Shown here in pieces: positions 36,679 through 44,872 of a stretch of DNA of 64,000 bases. The DNA comes from Rhodopirellula baltica SH 1 (GTDB lineage: Bacteria; Planctomycetota; Planctomycetia; Pirellulales; Pirellulaceae). The position numbers and the translations under genes are program-made. The stretch spans positions 4,898,001-4,962,000 of the forward strand of contig NC_005027.1 of assembly GCF_000196115.1 (NCBI RefSeq). Reading direction: 5' to 3'. The notes beneath the pieces are model-generated. The model was not told where the DNA came from. It saw nothing but the letters and a program-made list of their open reading frames with translations, and did no database searches. Position 1 is the first letter of the stretch; each line of letters opens with the position of its first letter.

Positions 36679-38592
36679 ATGAACCACTCAGCTTCGCGTC
36701 GGAAGGTGGACGACCTATTCAGTGCAACGGCACATCGTGCACGCAAGTTGAGTCGTCGCCTCAGTCTCAAAAGACTCGCACGAAACGTCTGGCCTTCAAA
36801 ACGTAGAAAAGGTGTCCGACGGTTCGCGGATCCTTCGCTCGGTCGTCAGGGATTATTCCAAGCCCTGAACGACCGCAACGTCAATTATGTCGTCTTGCGT
36901 TGGTTCGAAAATGTACCCGAATGGCCCGAAGGGGAAGACATCGATCTGTTGATTGATGTCGCTGACCTGCACTTGGCGGATGATCTATTTGTCACCAATA
37001 GCCGAGAAATCCCTTGCGACGTCTACGGTACTGGACCAGCCAAAAACGCATGTTGGAAAGGTTTGTCGTACTACCCTCCCTACCTTGCTGAAGAGATCAT
37101 CCAATCTCGAACCTTCCACCGGGACCTCTGCTACATCCCGAACGAAGAGCATTACTTCCTATCGCTGGCGTACCATGCGCTCTACCACAAGGGCAACGCA
37201 TCGGGTTTGCCGTGGGACGACAATGAGGCAACTCAGCGACAGGGCAAACAAAACAGCGACCACGACTACGCTGACCGCTTGCGGGCAGCCGCCCCAGCAA
37301 AGTTCCAAAACACATCGATGACGATGGAAGGTTTGGAGCGCCTGTTGACGAGCCAATCTTGGAATCCACCGGTGGATACATTGCGACGATATGCGTCACT
37401 CCGTCCGGAACTGGCCCAATTCCTTCCACCTGCGATCGACAACCAACATGGCGAACTCATCGTTGTGCTGTTTCGACAATCCGCAGTCGACAACCAGATT
37501 TTGGACGAAGCCATTTCGCTATTCCGCCAAAAGCATCGCCTAGAAGTCATTGGCCAACATGAGCTTTCCGCTGAAGCTGCCCAGCTAGCTTCAAAACACA
37601 TCCGAGGCGGGAATTGGGATGAAGGCCCGTTCCCGCAGTCCGGTGGATTACCTGCCGTTGCATTGGCGTTGTTTGATTTTCACCCAATCGAACCCACGCC
37701 CGCTGAAAAGGAACAGTACCCCTACATACAAAACCGTCGTGTACTGTTCAAAAAGGAAATCCGACGACTGCTTAACAAGCGATTGCCCAAAACGCAGTGG
37801 AGCAATTGTGTGCATTCCAGCGATGACGAACTCGAAGGCCTGGAATACCTTGAAATCATCGACTCGTCGTTTCACACAGAAGTACAAAATCATGTCGACC
37901 ACTTGCGTCGCAGCTACAAAACACCTGAACCAGTCATTCGATCGCTTCGCAAACCCGCCAACCGTTCGAAAACGGAACTCATCCAGTGGAACGGGCAAGA
38001 AGCCGTCCGAAAAACATTTCGCCCCAGTTTCAAACGGTTCTGCGATCGCGAAATATTCATCTACCAAACCTTGGGACCTCAATTACACACGGTCCCGGAA
38101 GTACTGGAATTCAGCGACTACAGCTTCGTGCTTCCAAAGTATGAAAATTGCTTGGCCAACTTGTCTCTTCGCAAACAAGGCAAACTGCTGAAACCTTACG
38201 CGAGCCAAGTTCTCGAATTGCTTCGAGCAACATTCGCGTTGAAACGCGTCATCATCGATTTCCATCCAGGCAATTTGATCCTGACACCAGGAGGCGATCT
38301 CTATTTCGTCGACTTTGAATTCACTCAGCCTCTTTCGGATTGGCCGAACTCATTCATGCAGTCGCCGGACCTCGTCGGTTTGCCATCCGGTTTCTCCGGG
38401 GACCGTCCCAGCAATTTGCCGCAGAACGGTTACACCTATGACGATTTCTGGAAGCCCATCTTCCAGTGCAGCTTAGAGACGCTCATCAAGCAATGCAAAA
38501 TTGACACTTCATCCGCTGTCATGGAGAAACTGTCGATCACTGATTTCAAGTCAGGCGAGCAATCCACTTCATCGCTCCGCGAAGCCGGCTAG
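36679..38592 (+). CDS. Three-domain glycan island protein: nucleotidyltransferase-like, NDPK-like, APH/LPS kinase-like
   Basis: 637 residues. N-terminal part (about 55-210): YVVLRWFENVPEWPEGEDIDLLIDV has the hDhDh of the nucleotidyltransferase fold (D87, D89). Middle (about 257-396): ELIVVLFRQSAVDNQILDEAISLF, then NRRVLFKKEIRRLLNKRLPKT and N376-CV-H379-SSD, the active-site signature of nucleoside diphosphate kinase (NxxHGSD). C-terminal (about 430-600): RKTF (K445), IIDFHPGNLIL (D527, N532) and FVDFE (D545), the catalytic loop and metal site of the APH/Kdo-kinase superfamily. It probably phosphorylates or otherwise activates a glycan or its precursor; this is inferred. The IS element begins at the last base of its TAG stop. 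Confidence 0.75.
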   Translation: MNHSASRRKVDDLFSATAHRARKLSRRLSLKRLARNVWPSKRRKGVRRFADPSLGRQGLFQALNDRNVNYVVLRWFENVPEWPEGEDIDLLIDVADLHLADDLFVTNSREIPCDVYGTGPAKNACWKGLSYYPPYLAEEIIQSRTFHRDLCYIPNEEHYFLSLAYHALYHKGNASGLPWDDNEATQRQGKQNSDHDYADRLRAAAPAKFQNTSMTMEGLERLLTSQSWNPPVDTLRRYASLRPELAQFLPPAIDNQHGELIVVLFRQSAVDNQILDEAISLFRQKHRLEVIGQHELSAEAAQLASKHIRGGNWDEGPFPQSGGLPAVALALFDFHPIEPTPAEKEQYPYIQNRRVLFKKEIRRLLNKRLPKTQWSNCVHSSDDELEGLEYLEIIDSSFHTEVQNHVDHLRRSYKTPEPVIRSLRKPANRSKTELIQWNGQEAVRKTFRPSFKRFCDREIFIYQTLGPQLHTVPEVLEFSDYSFVLPKYENCLANLSLRKQGKLLKPYASQVLELLRATFALKRVIIDFHPGNLILTPGGDLYFVDFEFTQPLSDWPNSFMQSPDLVGLPSGFSGDRPSNLPQNGYTYDDFWKPIFQCSLETLIKQCKIDTSSAVMEKLSITDFKSGEQSTSSLREAG

Positions 38593-38599
38593 AGTCATT

Positions 38600-38623
38600 G
38601 GGACGTTCGATTTACAACTTGCG
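38600..38623 (+). repeat. Left terminal inverted repeat of the IS
   Basis: Begins GGGACGTTCGATTTACAACT; matches the reverse complement of 39948-39971 over all 24 bases. The outward extension GAGTCA-tt matches GAGTCA-ga at the right end. Confidence 0.93.
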
Positions 38624-38723
38624 GAACTGCTTTGCTAGCATTGCATTCGGCTGAAATCGCCTGCTCGTTACAATGGGGTTATCGAATGGACTGAAAGGAT
38701 CTTTGACTTTGAAGGAGTGTGTC

Positions 38724-38996
38724 ATGACACTTGCAATGGAACACCACTTCGACCAAACGGTCGAATCCCAGATGCGAAACTTTTTTCGGACTCTCGGCGA
38801 GAAGGATCGTCGACGCTACGCAGCGATCGAAGCCAGGAAGCTTCCTTTCGGAGGCATCCGCTACATCGCCAAAGTACTTGGCTGCTGTGAGAACACGATC
38901 GCAAGTGGCATCAAAGAGCTGGAGAGCCTTGCTGATGGTGATCCCCTGGAAGGACGCCAGCGAGTCGAAGGAGGTGGCCGCCCAAAAAAGAACTGA
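38724..38996 (+). CDS. Transposase ORF1 (N-terminal, DNA-binding part), ISAzo13 type
   Basis: 90 residues, start at ATG 38724 because AAGGAG stands at 38712-38717 seven bases before it; the frame also has an ATG at 38673. Family phrases: RRRYAAIEARKLPFGGIRYIAKVLGCCENTIASGIKELE, a helix-turn-helix that should bind the IS ends, and the basic end EGGGRPKKN. It stops at TGA 38994-38996. If the ribosome slips back one base at A AAA AAG (38984-38990) translation continues in ORF2, giving a 405-residue protein, the normal size for this family. Alone, ORF1 might act as a regulator or competitor, as OrfA does in IS3 elements (inference). Confidence 0.9.
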   Translation: MTLAMEHHFDQTVESQMRNFFRTLGEKDRRRYAAIEARKLPFGGIRYIAKVLGCCENTIASGIKELESLADGDPLEGRQRVEGGGRPKKN

Positions 38997-39029
38997 GCTG
39001 TCCGTCACTCATGAATGAGTTGCGGGCAG
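38968..39029 (+). promoter_or_regulatory. Programmed -1 frameshift signal
   Basis: Three parts in order: AAGGAGGT (38968-38975), a Shine-Dalgarno-like stimulator; the slippery heptamer A AAA AAG (38984-38990), in the ORF1 frame as CCA AAA AAG; and, after 7 bases, a stem-loop 38998-39012 / 39015-39029 (15 pairs, two or three of them G-U, one mismatch). ORF2 is in the -1 frame and open through the site. The order and spacing match the dnaX and IS3-family signals. Confidence 0.85.
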
Positions 39030-39940
39030 TGATCCAAGACAATACTGCCGGTAGTCCCACCGTGCCTGGCTTGAAGTGGACGCATCTGTCGGTCGCTGAG
39101 ATTGTCAGAGAATTGTTCCAGCGAGGAATCAAGGTTGCAAACGAAGTGGTTTCTCGTTTGCTCGGCGAGATGGGGTTCAAGACTCGCCAGCAGGTGAAAT
39201 CAAAAACCAAGGCGCCAAGTCGCGACCGTGACGAGCAGTTTGAAAAGATCGAGAAGTCCATCGAGGACTACAAAAACACGGGAGATCCTGTGTTTAGCAT
39301 TGATAGCAAACGAAAGGAATCGCTGGGTGAAGTCCACCGTAGCGGCGACGTGATTGCCAATCAGGCAGCGGAAGTTCTCGACCATGATCTACCAGCTTAC
39401 CGTGATGGCGAAGTCACACCGCATGGGATCTACGACGTGCAAGAAAACACGGGGCACGTGACAGTGACCACAGGTAGCGACACCGGTGAATTCGCGGTGG
39501 CATCGTTTCAAAGGTACTGGGAAGAAGTTGGTTCGGTCCAGCACGCCTCGGCCAAGCGAATTCTCCTCTTGTGTGATTGTGGTGGCAGCAACAGCTACCG
39601 TTCAAACACGCTCAAGCACCATCTTCAGGAACTGTCCAATGAACTCGGGTTGCCGATTCAGGTGGCCCACTATCCGGTTCATTGCTCGAAATACAATCCG
39701 ATTGAACGGCGAGAGTTTAGCCACGTCGAACGAGCGTTTTCAGGCCGAATTTTTTCAACAGCCTCGGACGTAGCAGAGGCTGCTGAATCAACATCCACCC
39801 AGACCGGGTTGAACGTCACCACAGCAGAACTCCCCGAATTCCAGCCTGTTCGCAAGAGCGGGAAAAGAGTGCCGAAACCACCGAACGTGGAATACGACAA
39901 AGATCTCCCCGACTACAACTACACGTTCAACCCACAGTAG
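38990..39940 (+). CDS. Transposase ORF2 (catalytic DDE part), made by -1 frameshift
   Basis: The frame is open from before 38942 to TAG 39938-39940; an ATG at 39011 would give 309 residues, but the frameshift fusion is the likely product. The DDE triad is complete: D98 in FSIDSKRKE, D189 in LLLCDCGGSNSYR and E232 in KYNPIERREF (numbered from 39011). Other family marks: LKWTHLSVAEIVREL, SRLLGEMGFKTRQQ, GDTGEFAVASFQRYW-type context and the C-terminal DYNYTFNPQ. No internal stops, so the element could be active. This matches the 'Rhodopirellula transposase' DDE domain of ISAzo13 elements. Confidence 0.9.
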   Translation, partial: ELSCPSLMNELRAVIQDNTAGSPTVPGLKWTHLSVAEIVRELFQRGIKVANEVVSRLLGEMGFKTRQQVKSKTKAPSRDRDEQFEKIEKSIEDYKNTGDPVFSIDSKRKESLGEVHRSGDVIANQAAEVLDHDLPAYRDGEVTPHGIYDVQENTGHVTVTTGSDTGEFAVASFQRYWEEVGSVQHASAKRILLLCDCGGSNSYRSNTLKHHLQELSNELGLPIQVAHYPVHCSKYNPIERREFSHVERAFSGRIFSTASDVAEAAESTSTQTGLNVTTAELPEFQPVRKSGKRVPKPPNVEYDKDLPDYNYTFNPQ

Positions 39941-39947
39941 TTGAATA

Positions 39948-39971
39948 CGCAAGTTGTAAATCGAACGTCCC
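39948..39971 (-). repeat. Right terminal inverted repeat of the IS
   Basis: 24 bases, ending AACGTCCC, exact inverse of the left repeat. It starts 7 bases after the transposase stop codon. Confidence 0.93.
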
Positions 39972-40101
39972 TCTGACTCCAACGCCCACCCGAGAAAGAG
40001 ATGTTCCGATCGACGTTGAGCCGGCGGAACACTCTTGGCCCGTGTTCCGTCATATCAACGACGCCACAACATTCGGAAACAGGCCATCTCGACCAAGGCA
40101 C

Positions 40102-40141
40102 GCGAGACGGTCCATTTCACATCGTCTCGCGAGCGTTTTTA
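40102..40141 (+). terminator. Terminator stranded downstream of the IS
   Basis: CGCGAGACG (40102-40110) pairs with CGTCTCGCG (40124-40132), a perfect 9-bp stem, followed by AGCGTTTTT. It may have been the terminator of the three-domain gene before the IS came in. Confidence 0.6.
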
Positions 40142-40257
40142 AAACTGATGTCAAGTTGGTTAAGAATAGATAAAACGGCAAAGCCTACATTGCTACTCAG
40201 ATGGGACAGTCCTACGATTCGCGTAGCAACAAATCCCTCTGACTGAATCGGTCCCAA

Positions 40258-41232
40258 ATGATTAGCAAGTGCAATGTTGGCACGACGCTCCAGCCAACGT
40301 TGGCCACGCTGGAAACAAGCTTTTCTCCAGAGTGTCCTCCACTCCAAAAATCCAATCTGACCACCCCTGCCAATCCCTCAGCCCCCTCCCCTGCACTTTC
40401 CTATTCCGAAAAAGAATCGGCAGGACGACGGTTAGTGCGACTACCTAAGGCGATCCTCCACAAGCTGACTGGTGGAAGAATCGCTCAGGCGTGCTTGAAT
40501 CGGAATGCAATCATTTCTCAAAGAATGATGGGCATCGGAGCAGGTGCTGGAGTACTAAACAGTGGGGAGGCCGCGGTATTCCCATTGCTACCCCGACAAT
40601 CGAGTGAACCTTTGGTTGTATTCGACGTGGGTTCGAATCGCGGACAGTTTTTGAACCTGGCACGTAAATCTTTGGCAGGCAGAGACTTCCACATCCATTG
40701 CTTTGAACCTGGCCGGAAGACTTTTGAATCACTTTCAAGTCAGGCGACTGATTCGAGGGTCACTCTCAACAACGTCGCGGTGGGAAATTGCGAAGAATCT
40801 CGCACACTGTATTACGACCGATGCGGGTCGGGCATGGCGTCACTGACCAAGCGGGAACTCAAACATCGAGGCATCCAGTTTGACCAATTCGAAGAAGTCT
40901 CTGTAACCACGATTGACCGCTACTGCGAAACGCACGGCATCCAAGGCATTGACTTGCTCAAATTGGACATCGAGGGGCATGAGTTAGATGCACTCAAGGG
41001 AGCCGAAAAAACATTCAGCCAGAACGCGATCCGGTTTGTCACGTTTGAAATGGGCGGTTGCAACATCGACACGCGAACTTTCTTCCGCGACTTCTGGAAC
41101 TTCTTCACGGATCAGAAAATGACGTTGCATCGAATCACTCCATCCGGGAGCCTGATTGAAATTCGTCGTTACAAGGAAACTCACGAACAGTTTCGCACCA
41201 CGAACTTCGTTGCCATTCGCCAAGATCGTTGA
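40258..41232 (+). CDS. FkbM family methyltransferase
   Basis: 324 residues. An N-terminal Ser/Pro/Thr-rich stretch of about 55 residues precedes the domain; a later start is possible. SAM-binding motif I is VVFDVGSNRGQFLNLA, followed by the acidic motif HIHCFEPGRKTFE, NNVAVGN and the FkbM signature VTTIDRYCE...IDLLKLDIEGHELDALKGA. FkbM enzymes O-methylate sugars or polyketides; in a glycan island, sugar methylation is the likely job. First gene after the IS, and a new promoter may be needed for it. It is one of three FkbM genes here. Confidence 0.88.
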   Translation: MISKCNVGTTLQPTLATLETSFSPECPPLQKSNLTTPANPSAPSPALSYSEKESAGRRLVRLPKAILHKLTGGRIAQACLNRNAIISQRMMGIGAGAGVLNSGEAAVFPLLPRQSSEPLVVFDVGSNRGQFLNLARKSLAGRDFHIHCFEPGRKTFESLSSQATDSRVTLNNVAVGNCEESRTLYYDRCGSGMASLTKRELKHRGIQFDQFEEVSVTTIDRYCETHGIQGIDLLKLDIEGHELDALKGAEKTFSQNAIRFVTFEMGGCNIDTRTFFRDFWNFFTDQKMTLHRITPSGSLIEIRRYKETHEQFRTTNFVAIRQDR

Positions 41233-41359
41233 AACGCGAGCGATCCAAGCTTGGCGAGTCCTTCAAAAATGGCGAGTCAATCTTGCCGTCTGACTCGACA
41301 ATTCGGTACGAACGAGTGTTCCACTACCTCGCCAGGGGCACTCAGCGGATCGAAACAGC

Positions 41360-42193
41360 ATGGCAATACCGACGAAACCTCGAATCAGCGTGATCATCAC
41401 GACATTCAATGCCCCGGACGAGCTCTGGCTTGTACTGGTTGGCTACCAGATGCAGACAGAACGTGATTTCGAGATTCTGATCGCTGACGACGGATCCGAT
41501 TCGAGAACGGCCGCCGTAGTCGAACGGTTCCGAAACTCTTGCGACATCGAAACTCATCATGTCTGGCATGAGAACGATGGCTTTCGCAAATGTGAAATCC
41601 TCAATCGCGCCATTGAGCAGGCCAATAGTGACTACTTGCTCTTCACCGACGGTGATTGCATCCCCAGACCAGATTTTCTTGCAGTCCATCTGCGTGAAGC
41701 TGAACCAAAACGATTTCTTTCAGGCACCTACAACAATTTGCCGGAATCGTTCAAAGGGTTGATTACCGAAGCCAATGTTCGGTCCGGTCTCGCATTCCGC
41801 CTCAAATGGCTTCGCACGAACGGCCTCCCGTTCAGTTCGAAGTGTCTCCGCCTGGTACGCAACAAGACCTTCACTTCGGTTATGAACCGCCTCACCACAA
41901 CCCGGCCAACCTGGAATGGGTGCAACGTATCAGGCTGGAAATCAGATATCGAAGCTGTCAACGGATACGATGAACGAATGCGTTACGGAGGCCTGGATCG
42001 CGAAATCGGCTTGCGGATGAACAACCTAGGAATTCGCGGGAAGCAGATTCGATTCAAAGCCATTTGCTTGCACGTCGACCACCCGCGGGGTTACATGAAT
42101 GACGAAGACCTTCAAAGGAACCTGTCTATTCGCAATGACACGATCCGCAGCAAGCTGACGCGAACACCCTATGGCATTCGGCGAGCCGCGTAA
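41360..42193 (+). CDS. GT2 family glycosyltransferase
   Basis: 277 residues, soluble or peripheral. GT-A fold: start ISVIITTFNAPDELWLVL, nucleotide-binding ILIADDGS, donor/metal DXD region LLFTDGDCIPRPD, and a C-terminal acceptor part WNGCNVSGWKSDIEAVNGYDERMRYGGLDREIG, close to the chondroitin-synthase-like group where the ED-type acid (GLDRE) is catalytic. It adds one sugar to the repeating unit; donor unknown. Its stop TAA shares one base with the next ATG (TAATG), so translation is coupled with the fucosyltransferase gene. Confidence 0.9.
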   Translation: MAIPTKPRISVIITTFNAPDELWLVLVGYQMQTERDFEILIADDGSDSRTAAVVERFRNSCDIETHHVWHENDGFRKCEILNRAIEQANSDYLLFTDGDCIPRPDFLAVHLREAEPKRFLSGTYNNLPESFKGLITEANVRSGLAFRLKWLRTNGLPFSSKCLRLVRNKTFTSVMNRLTTTRPTWNGCNVSGWKSDIEAVNGYDERMRYGGLDREIGLRMNNLGIRGKQIRFKAICLHVDHPRGYMNDEDLQRNLSIRNDTIRSKLTRTPYGIRRAA

Positions 42194-43143
42194 TGGCCAC
42201 ATCAGCTCACCTCCATCTTTCCGATGAGAAGCAGACCCTCGACTCCAAGGCAAGCGATCGAGATTGCGCGACGACAGAAGCAAGCGCATCGGACAAGACT
42301 TGCACGATATCGATCAGTGGCGGGCTCGGCAATCAAATGCTGCAATACGCTGCGGGCCGAGCACTTTCGATTCACCATGACTGCTCGCTTCAACTCGACT
42401 TGAAATTCTATTCCAGCAAGCGGCATCGATCCTATGAGCTCGATGCGTTCCCGATTCAAGCACATCGATCGATCAAGCCTAGTTTTTTCAGCCAGATCCT
42501 AAGCAAGATCCAAAGCGAATCGAAACACGTCCCAACCTATCAAGAACAATCGAAACGGTTTGATCCGGCTTTCTTCAACACGGAACCGCCGGTCAAGATT
42601 CGCGGCTATTTCTTCTCGGAGAAATACTTCTCGCCATACGCCGATCAGATTCGGACTGAATTGACGCCTCCCATTCCACCGGACCAACCCGCTCGCGACA
42701 TGGCGATTCGGCTGAAGGAATGCGTGTCGACTTCTCTGCATGTCCGCCGAGGCGACTATGTAACCAATGCAAACGCACGGCAGCGATTTTGGTGCTGCAC
42801 CAGTGAATACTTCGAAGCCGCGATAGAGCGACTCCCCACAGACTCGACTGTATTTGTCTTCTCCGATGACATTGAATGGGCCAAGCAAAACATTCGTTCA
42901 TCTCGGACGACCGTTTATGTCAACGATGAACTAAAGAAAGCCGGCTCTCCGGAAACGGGTTTGAGAGACTTGTGGCTGATGACCCACGCAAAGTCTCACA
43001 TCATCGCAAATTCTTCATTCAGTTGGTGGGGTGCGTGGCTCGCAAACTCTGAAGCGAACTTGACGATAGCCCCTAAAAAGTGGTTTAACGACCCTGAGAT
43101 TGATGACTCCGACATTGTCCCATCAAGTTGGCATCGAATTTAA
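42193..43143 (+). CDS. GT11 alpha-1,2-fucosyltransferase-like glycosyltransferase
   Basis: 316 residues. After a polar start (~32 residues) come the GT11 marks: SISGGLGNQMLQYAAGRALS, the HVRRGDYV motif binding GDP-fucose, FVFSDDIEWAK and the C-terminal IIANSSFSWWGAWLAN. The family transfers L-fucose from GDP-fucose, usually alpha-1,2, onto galactose in surface glycans. Overlaps the preceding glycosyltransferase gene by one base. Enzymes making GDP-fucose (gmd, fcl) are not in the window. The family call is firm; linkage is inferred. Confidence 0.92.
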   Translation: MATSAHLHLSDEKQTLDSKASDRDCATTEASASDKTCTISISGGLGNQMLQYAAGRALSIHHDCSLQLDLKFYSSKRHRSYELDAFPIQAHRSIKPSFFSQILSKIQSESKHVPTYQEQSKRFDPAFFNTEPPVKIRGYFFSEKYFSPYADQIRTELTPPIPPDQPARDMAIRLKECVSTSLHVRRGDYVTNANARQRFWCCTSEYFEAAIERLPTDSTVFVFSDDIEWAKQNIRSSRTTVYVNDELKKAGSPETGLRDLWLMTHAKSHIIANSSFSWWGAWLANSEANLTIAPKKWFNDPEIDDSDIVPSSWHRI

Positions 43144-43208
43144 GCGGCTACCGCAATGAAGATATCCAACTCCGGCACGTGCTTTTTCTCACGATCGGTC
43201 TGAAATAA

Positions 43209-43904
43209 ATGTTCAACTACCTGCTAAAATATGCTCGCCGCAAAACGGACCCGATTTCGCTGCTTCAACAGCTAACAAAGGGTAGCAGCGAATATCGCAC
43301 TCTCGTTCACGTTGGTGCTCACCTGGGCCAAGAACGAACAAACTACGAGTCCAAAGGCTATCAGAAGATACTTTGGATCGAAGGTTCTGAAGAAATACAC
43401 GCAAAGCTGGCTGACTCACTTCGCCAACACGACGGCCCTGCTGAACACAGCACCGCATGTGCCTTGCTGAGCGATCGCGATGGAGAGGAAATTGGCCTTC
43501 GATGTTTTAGCAATAACGGCATGTCGAATTCCATCTTTGCCCCTGCGGAACAGCTAACGAGTCGGTGGCCTACGGTAAAAGAAACCGGCGAAATCGAGAT
43601 GCAACGCTCCGTCAGCCTCGATCGCCTTTTGGCGAATACTCCATTCGCCAACGACTGCGACGTTTTAGTTGTGGATGTCCAAGGTGCCGAACTACTCGTC
43701 CTCAAAGGCGGACTAACGACACTGAGTCGCGTCAAAGCGGTTGTCTGCGAAGTATCCACCGTGCCCTATTACGAGGGTGGCGTGCTGTTCAAAGAGTTGA
43801 ACCAGTTCATGGAATCCCATGGATTCCATGCAATGTCCACGCCTCGTCGTCATGGCGACATGCTCTTCATGCCAAAAGCGGCTCAAAGCAAACTAGCTGC
43901 TTAG
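43209..43904 (+). CDS. FkbM family methyltransferase
   Basis: 231 residues. SAM motif I LVHVGAHLGQERTNYESKG, acidic residue LWIEGSEEIHAKL, then the FkbM part VSLDRLLANTPFANDCDVLVVDVQGAELLVLKGG and VVCEVSTVPYYEGG. Shorter than its two neighbours at the N-terminus. Same strand, 65 bases after the fucosyltransferase. It probably methylates a sugar hydroxyl of the same glycan; the exact position is unknown. Confidence 0.88.
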   Translation: MFNYLLKYARRKTDPISLLQQLTKGSSEYRTLVHVGAHLGQERTNYESKGYQKILWIEGSEEIHAKLADSLRQHDGPAEHSTACALLSDRDGEEIGLRCFSNNGMSNSIFAPAEQLTSRWPTVKETGEIEMQRSVSLDRLLANTPFANDCDVLVVDVQGAELLVLKGGLTTLSRVKAVVCEVSTVPYYEGGVLFKELNQFMESHGFHAMSTPRRHGDMLFMPKAAQSKLAA

Positions 43905-43958
43905 CATCGCAACTTCACCTCATATACGCCCTCAGCTACTCGATCTCGGAACACTCCC

Positions 43959-44762
43959 ATGGCGAATCAAATCAAACAGCTAAAACAGACCTGGCGGCTT
44001 TGCAGCTCGGTGGCAAACGCTTTCAAAGGCAAGATTCGCACGACACTCGGCATTCGCAAGCCAACCAAGACATGCCAGATCCCCGAACTCAAACGCATTG
44101 TCGACGAAACGTTTCCCGAAGACGAACGCGGTGTGTTTGTAGAAGTTGGTGCATATGACGGCGAACGATTCTCCAACACATCATGGCTTGCTGATGCCGG
44201 ATGGCGGGGTTTGTATGTCGAACCGTCCAAGCAATTTTCACGGTGGTGCCGCCTCCGTCATATGCTCAACCGAGTGACCGTCCTCAATGTCGCCGCAGGA
44301 AACGAGAACACCAGCGCAACGCTTCAGCAAATCGGATCGCTCAGCACCATGAGCCAAGCGACGTTCGAAGAGTACGATCGAATCGATTGGGCCAAGCAAC
44401 AAATTGCCAAAGAGTGCAAACAACAGCAAACAGAAGTTCTCAAACTCGACAAAATCCTTGCAGACCAAAAGATCCCAGAGGCATTTGATGTTCTCGTCGT
44501 TGATGTTGAAGGTTACGAAGAGAACGTCTTTTCTGGCTTCTCCCTCGCTCAATGGAAACCGAAGCTGATCATCGTCGAACTGTGCGACATCCACCCTGAC
44601 TTCCAAGACAACTTGGAACTCGTCGAGTCAGCGGGCCGTGTTCGCCAAACGATTCTGGCGGCAGGGTATCGAGAAAAATACAGCGACAGTATCAACACGG
44701 TCTTTGAAGTTGACGCTGCGTCACCGTGCAGCGAATCGAAAGACAGCCGAATCGCAGCCTAG
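43959..44762 (+). CDS. FkbM family methyltransferase
   Basis: 267 residues. SAM motif GVFVEVGAYDGERFSNTSWLADAGWRGLYVEPSKQF is the version typical of FkbM genes in capsule loci, followed by VLNVAAGNENTSATL and the FkbM signature EVLKLDKILADQKIPEAFDVLVVDVEGYEENVFSGF. Third FkbM gene in 4.5 kb, but the three are clearly diverged from each other, so they are not recent duplicates and probably methylate different positions or sugars. Last plus-strand gene of the island, 110 bases before a convergent glycosyltransferase. Confidence 0.88.
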   Translation: MANQIKQLKQTWRLCSSVANAFKGKIRTTLGIRKPTKTCQIPELKRIVDETFPEDERGVFVEVGAYDGERFSNTSWLADAGWRGLYVEPSKQFSRWCRLRHMLNRVTVLNVAAGNENTSATLQQIGSLSTMSQATFEEYDRIDWAKQQIAKECKQQQTEVLKLDKILADQKIPEAFDVLVVDVEGYEENVFSGFSLAQWKPKLIIVELCDIHPDFQDNLELVESAGRVRQTILAAGYREKYSDSINTVFEVDAASPCSESKDSRIAA

Positions 44763-44872
44763 CAAGGCTTGGCGAGTCGACCTGAACCGATGTCCGAATA
44801 CAAGCGGCACACTCTTTTCGGACATTGGGACCAAACGGCGTACTCTCTACAACGCGTCTGCTTTGCTCAACC

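Larger units (their letters stand above)
38592..39979 (+). mobile_element. ISAzo13-type insertion sequence with -1 frameshifted transposase
   Basis: Bounded by a perfect 24-bp terminal inverted repeat (38600-38623 and 39948-39971), which extends outward to GAGTCA/TGACTC with two mismatches (38592-38597 and 39974-39979). Total 1372-1388 bases. It carries two overlapping-frame ORFs, together a complete DDE transposase. No clear target-site duplication is seen next to the ends. It lies between the three-domain glycan gene and a terminator that probably once served that gene. Confidence 0.9.

Noticed and set aside
38673-39940. Reading the split transposase as a decayed pseudogene
   Set aside because: The DDE residues and inverted repeats are intact, and a full frameshift signal lies exactly at the junction.
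38584-39987. Target-site duplication around the IS
   Set aside because: Flanking bases (GGCTA on the left, CAACG on the right) do not repeat; none can be claimed for either end definition.
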